Positions 61,849 through 64,000 of a DNA stretch of 64,000 bases are shown one piece after another. The position numbers were made by a program, and so were the translations under genes. Under the pieces are notes generated by a model, which had not been told where the DNA came from, searched no databases, and saw nothing but the letters and a program-made list of their open reading frames with translations. Source of the stretch: Loktanella salsilacus (lineage in GTDB: Bacteria; Pseudomonadota; Alphaproteobacteria; Rhodobacterales; Rhodobacteraceae); NCBI RefSeq assembly GCF_900114485.1, contig NZ_FOTF01000010.1:1-64000 (forward strand), given 5' to 3'. The number at the start of each line of letters is the position of its first letter. Within the stretch, counting starts at the first letter, position 1.

Positions 61849-62879
61849 CCCGCCGTCCTACCGTGCTGCACCTTGTCGATGACACCACCGCTGGCGGTGT
61901 GATGCGCGTCGTCGATTTCCTCGTGACCTCTGGCGACCTGCAGGCGCAGGCCCGGCATGTCACGCAGCAGGTCGCCCGTGGCCGCATCCGGCCCGCGCGT
62001 CTAAAAGCGGACGTCATCGTCTCTCATCTTACCTTAAACTGGCGCGGCATGCCGGGGCTGGCTGCGTTGCGCGCCGTCAATCTGCGCACCCCGATGATCC
62101 ACGTCGAACACAGTTATACGGCTGGCTTTGTGACGCATAATGTTTCTTGCCCCGGGCGTTTCCTTGCGATGCTGCGCCTTGGGTTTGCCAACTTCGACAA
62201 GGTCGTCGCTGTCAGCGCCGCGCAGGCGAAATGGATCGACGAAAATGCCCTGTGCCCCGCTGACAAAATCACGGTCATTCCATCCTGCGTTGATCTGCAG
62301 GCCTTTCGCGCCGTCCCTGGTCACGCTGGCCCGGTTCGGGTGTTTGGCGCGATCGGGCGCCTTGATCGGCAAAAAGGGTTCGACACCCTCATCGCTGCAT
62401 TCCGCACGCTATCAAGTCCAGAAATGGCCCTGCACATCTACGGTCAAGGTGATGAAGAGGCGTCACTGCGCCGTCTTGCGTCAGATGATCCGCGCATACA
62501 TTTCAAAGGCTTCTCTGCCGCGCCGACCCTTGCTTTCGCGGCCGTCGATGCGGTGATCATGCCGTCCCGCTGGGAGGCTTACGGCCTTGTGGCCATCGAA
62601 GCGCTGAGCGCGGGCAGATCTGTGATTTGCGCCGATGTGGACGGGTTGAACGATCACGCCGCCCACGGTGGAATGGTCGTGCCGCTTGGCACAAAGAGCG
62701 AGATTTGCCACGCGCTGTCGCGTGTTATGACGCGGGGGACGGGCCTTGTGGCGCAAAACCGGTCTGTGCGTGTGCTCGAGGATGCATTCCTTCAATCTTG
62801 GAGCGACCTGATAGCGCATCAAGGCGCGTCACACCGGTGGTCCGCAAGGGGCACGGGGCTACAGCCGTCTCAAAGCTGA
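61845..62879 (+). CDS. Glycosyltransferase family 4 (GT-B)
   Basis: The 344-residue enzyme begins with VLHLVDDTTAGGVMRVVDFL (acceptor-side loop), has VVAVSAAQAKWI, ITVIPSCVDLQAFR and the donor-site segment MPSRWEAYGLVAIEALSAGR with the E-x7-E pair. It is a retaining transferase. The start is coupled to the preceding gene by ATGA. It closes the plus-strand half of the exopolysaccharide cluster. Confidence 0.9.
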   Translation: MTRRPTVLHLVDDTTAGGVMRVVDFLVTSGDLQAQARHVTQQVARGRIRPARLKADVIVSHLTLNWRGMPGLAALRAVNLRTPMIHVEHSYTAGFVTHNVSCPGRFLAMLRLGFANFDKVVAVSAAQAKWIDENALCPADKITVIPSCVDLQAFRAVPGHAGPVRVFGAIGRLDRQKGFDTLIAAFRTLSSPEMALHIYGQGDEEASLRRLASDDPRIHFKGFSAAPTLAFAAVDAVIMPSRWEAYGLVAIEALSAGRSVICADVDGLNDHAAHGGMVVPLGTKSEICHALSRVMTRGTGLVAQNRSVRVLEDAFLQSWSDLIAHQGASHRWSARGTGLQPSQS

Positions 62880-62961
62880 CTTCGGTGGCAAGCTGAGTGA
62901 GAGTCTGCTGTGCGGACATAGCGACACCTATGCCGCCCAACATTCAGCCTCTCAATCACCT

Positions 62962-64000
62962 TCAGCCCTCGAAGTGGCGTGACCAGATTTCTGTGCGTTT
63001 CGCGTCGCGCACTTCGTATTCGCGTATCGCGCGGGTAAGGTCGCCAACTTCGTCTGTTTCTTTGTCAGCCGCTATGTCTGTTAGCCGCATAGTATACCAA
63101 GCAGTTATCCCGCCCTCTGGCGCATCCGAAAATCTTGGAAAGGATGGTTCTGGCATCTGGTTTTCCATCCACAGATTGGGAAGGCTCGGCGCAAGAACAA
63201 GCTCACGGGCGAGACCCACGACATCAACCACACCGCTCCTCACTGCGTCTTCTGCTTGCGCTCGTGTTTTGAAACCGCCGGTCAGCATAAGAGGCTTGGA
63301 GGTTTTGGTTCTTGCACGTTTGGCAAACTCGATAAAATACGGCCCGCGCCCCGCTCCATCTGAGGCAGCTTTCGCGCCGGGAAAGTAGGTCCCACCGCTG
63401 ATGTCGATAAGGTCCACGGAGGATGCGTCTAAAGCTGCGACAACCTCAAGAGCATCATCTTCATCAAGTCCGCCGACCAATTGATCCGAGGAGTTGAGTT
63501 TTACCGCAATAGGAAAGTCGGGACCGACTTCCTTACGCACTGCTTCAATGGATTGAAGCAACATTTTCATACGGTTGGCGATTGTCCCGCCGTATTCATC
63601 ACTGCGTTTGTTAAATAACGGCGACAGGAATTGACTGAGGAGAAAACCATGTGCCGCATGGATTTGCACGCCACCAAACCCTGCTTGTTGCGCCAACTTT
63701 GCTGTCTTGGCGAAGTCCAAAGGAAGTTGTTGAATTTCGTCCAGCGACATCCCTTCACATTGCAGGTCGGGCAAGTCGAGTTCGCTTGGCCCTTTCGGAT
63801 TGCTGATTGGGCGATACGCAAGCGCACCAGCATGTCCAAGTTGCAGCCATAACAGCGCGCCGTTTCTGCTGCCGTGTTCTGCAAGAGACTCGAATTTTGA
63901 CATATCAGAGTTCACGTCCAACACAAGATTTCCGGGCTTTTCGGCAAAGTTGGGCGAGGGTTGCACCTCCCCGATAATCGACACGGCCACACCACCTTCG
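62962..64000 (-). CDS. NADH:flavin oxidoreductase / old yellow enzyme (5' end outside window)
   Basis: A frame of at least 345 residues runs off the window edge; the visible N-terminal part reads EGGVAVSIIGEVQPSPNF, so more sequence lies upstream. Motifs are LWLQLGHAG, VQIHAAHGFLLSQFLSP with the paired His-Asn-like site, FNKRSDEYGG and GLARELVLAP. Such enzymes reduce activated alkenes with NAD(P)H through FMN. Its base composition is visibly lower in GC than the rest of the window, suggesting different origin. The neighbouring 62880-62961 gap holds nothing recognisable. Confidence 0.85.
   Translation of the reverse strand, partial: EGGVAVSIIGEVQPSPNFAEKPGNLVLDVNSDMSKFESLAEHGSRNGALLWLQLGHAGALAYRPISNPKGPSELDLPDLQCEGMSLDEIQQLPLDFAKTAKLAQQAGFGGVQIHAAHGFLLSQFLSPLFNKRSDEYGGTIANRMKMLLQSIEAVRKEVGPDFPIAVKLNSSDQLVGGLDEDDALEVVAALDASSVDLIDISGGTYFPGAKAASDGAGRGPYFIEFAKRARTKTSKPLMLTGGFKTRAQAEDAVRSGVVDVVGLARELVLAPSLPNLWMENQMPEPSFPRFSDAPEGGITAWYTMRLTDIAADKETDEVGDLTRAIREYEVRDAKRTEIWSRHFEG

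Noticed and set aside
1-64000. CRISPR array or prophage
   Set aside because: No regularly spaced direct repeats and no phage structural, integrase or packaging genes were seen; the lysozyme-like gene alone is not enough.

Overview
The window is high-GC alphaproteobacterial chromosome. It most likely comes from a marine Rhodobacteraceae (roseobacter-group) bacterium, judged from the protein families (MmcB, KpsC/KpsS, HlyU after rpoD, MaeB with a phosphotransacetylase tail, CsbD and DUF3072 proteins), the gene order nrdR-ribD ... ribE-ribB-ribH-nusB, and a tRNA-His of the alphaproteobacterial A73 type. Genus and species cannot be fixed from the sequence alone. Nearly all of it is ordinary core genome with short intergenic gaps. 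Names rest on motif recognition and length; no database search was possible.

Layout. 1-424: tail of a transposase-like gene and a repeat-bearing element end. 425-12250: single housekeeping genes (small membrane proteins, entericidin-like lipoprotein, esterase, DsbA-family protein, glyA, nadK, CsbD protein, prpE-like ligase, maeB, secreted lysozyme-like protein). 12359-12834: two tandem DUF3072-type small proteins. 12951-17461: nucleoside-salvage operon cdd-deoA-deoB-add-upp. 17585-22441: SPOR protein, membrane protein, acyl-CoA ligase, sulfotransferase. 22578-30398: fatty-acid (or related acyl-CoA) oxidation block on the minus strand (FadB-like enzyme, NTF2-like protein, thiolase, GST, small protein, acyl-CoA dehydrogenase) with two MerR-family regulators at its head and a palindromic MerR-type operator between them. 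30453-34018: putative heavy-metal exporter, two hotdog thioesterases, MATE transporter. 34083-38492: dnaG-rpoD-hlyU-like macromolecular-synthesis region. 38547-40721: dienelactone hydrolase, SDR, YjbQ. 40861-49989: nrdR-ribD and ribE-ribB-ribH-nusB, interrupted by the capsule genes kpsS-wza-kpsC on the opposite strand. 50128-52190: HdeD-like protein, 6S RNA, mmcB, thioesterase, small protein, tRNA-His. 52349-62879: pseudogene scrap followed by a Wzx/Wzy-type exopolysaccharide cluster (polymerase, chain-length protein without kinase, fused GT26/sugar-1-phosphate transferase, OPX lipoprotein, flippase, three glycosyltransferases). 62962-64000: old-yellow-enzyme gene cut by the window edge.

How the genes work together. 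The exopolysaccharide cluster holds an almost complete Wzx/Wzy assembly line: priming and second sugar (fusion protein), further sugars (two GT2, one GT4), flipping, polymerisation, length control and export. The kps genes nearby would make a separate KDO-linked capsule. The minus-strand lipid block covers acyl-CoA dehydrogenation through thiolysis, plausibly controlled by its own MerR regulators.

I found no clear unknown defence or mobile system. The most notable signals are: a dispersed intergenic element (hairpin plus GGTATTT...CCAGAAGAAG core) at gene 3' ends in at least seven copies; a near-perfect intrinsic terminator inside the first codons of kpsC; a RibB protein whose GTP cyclohydrolase II half has lost its zinc cysteines; a shared 18-bp palindrome in both divergent promoter regions of the exopolysaccharide cluster; and a recognisable but easily missed 6S RNA.
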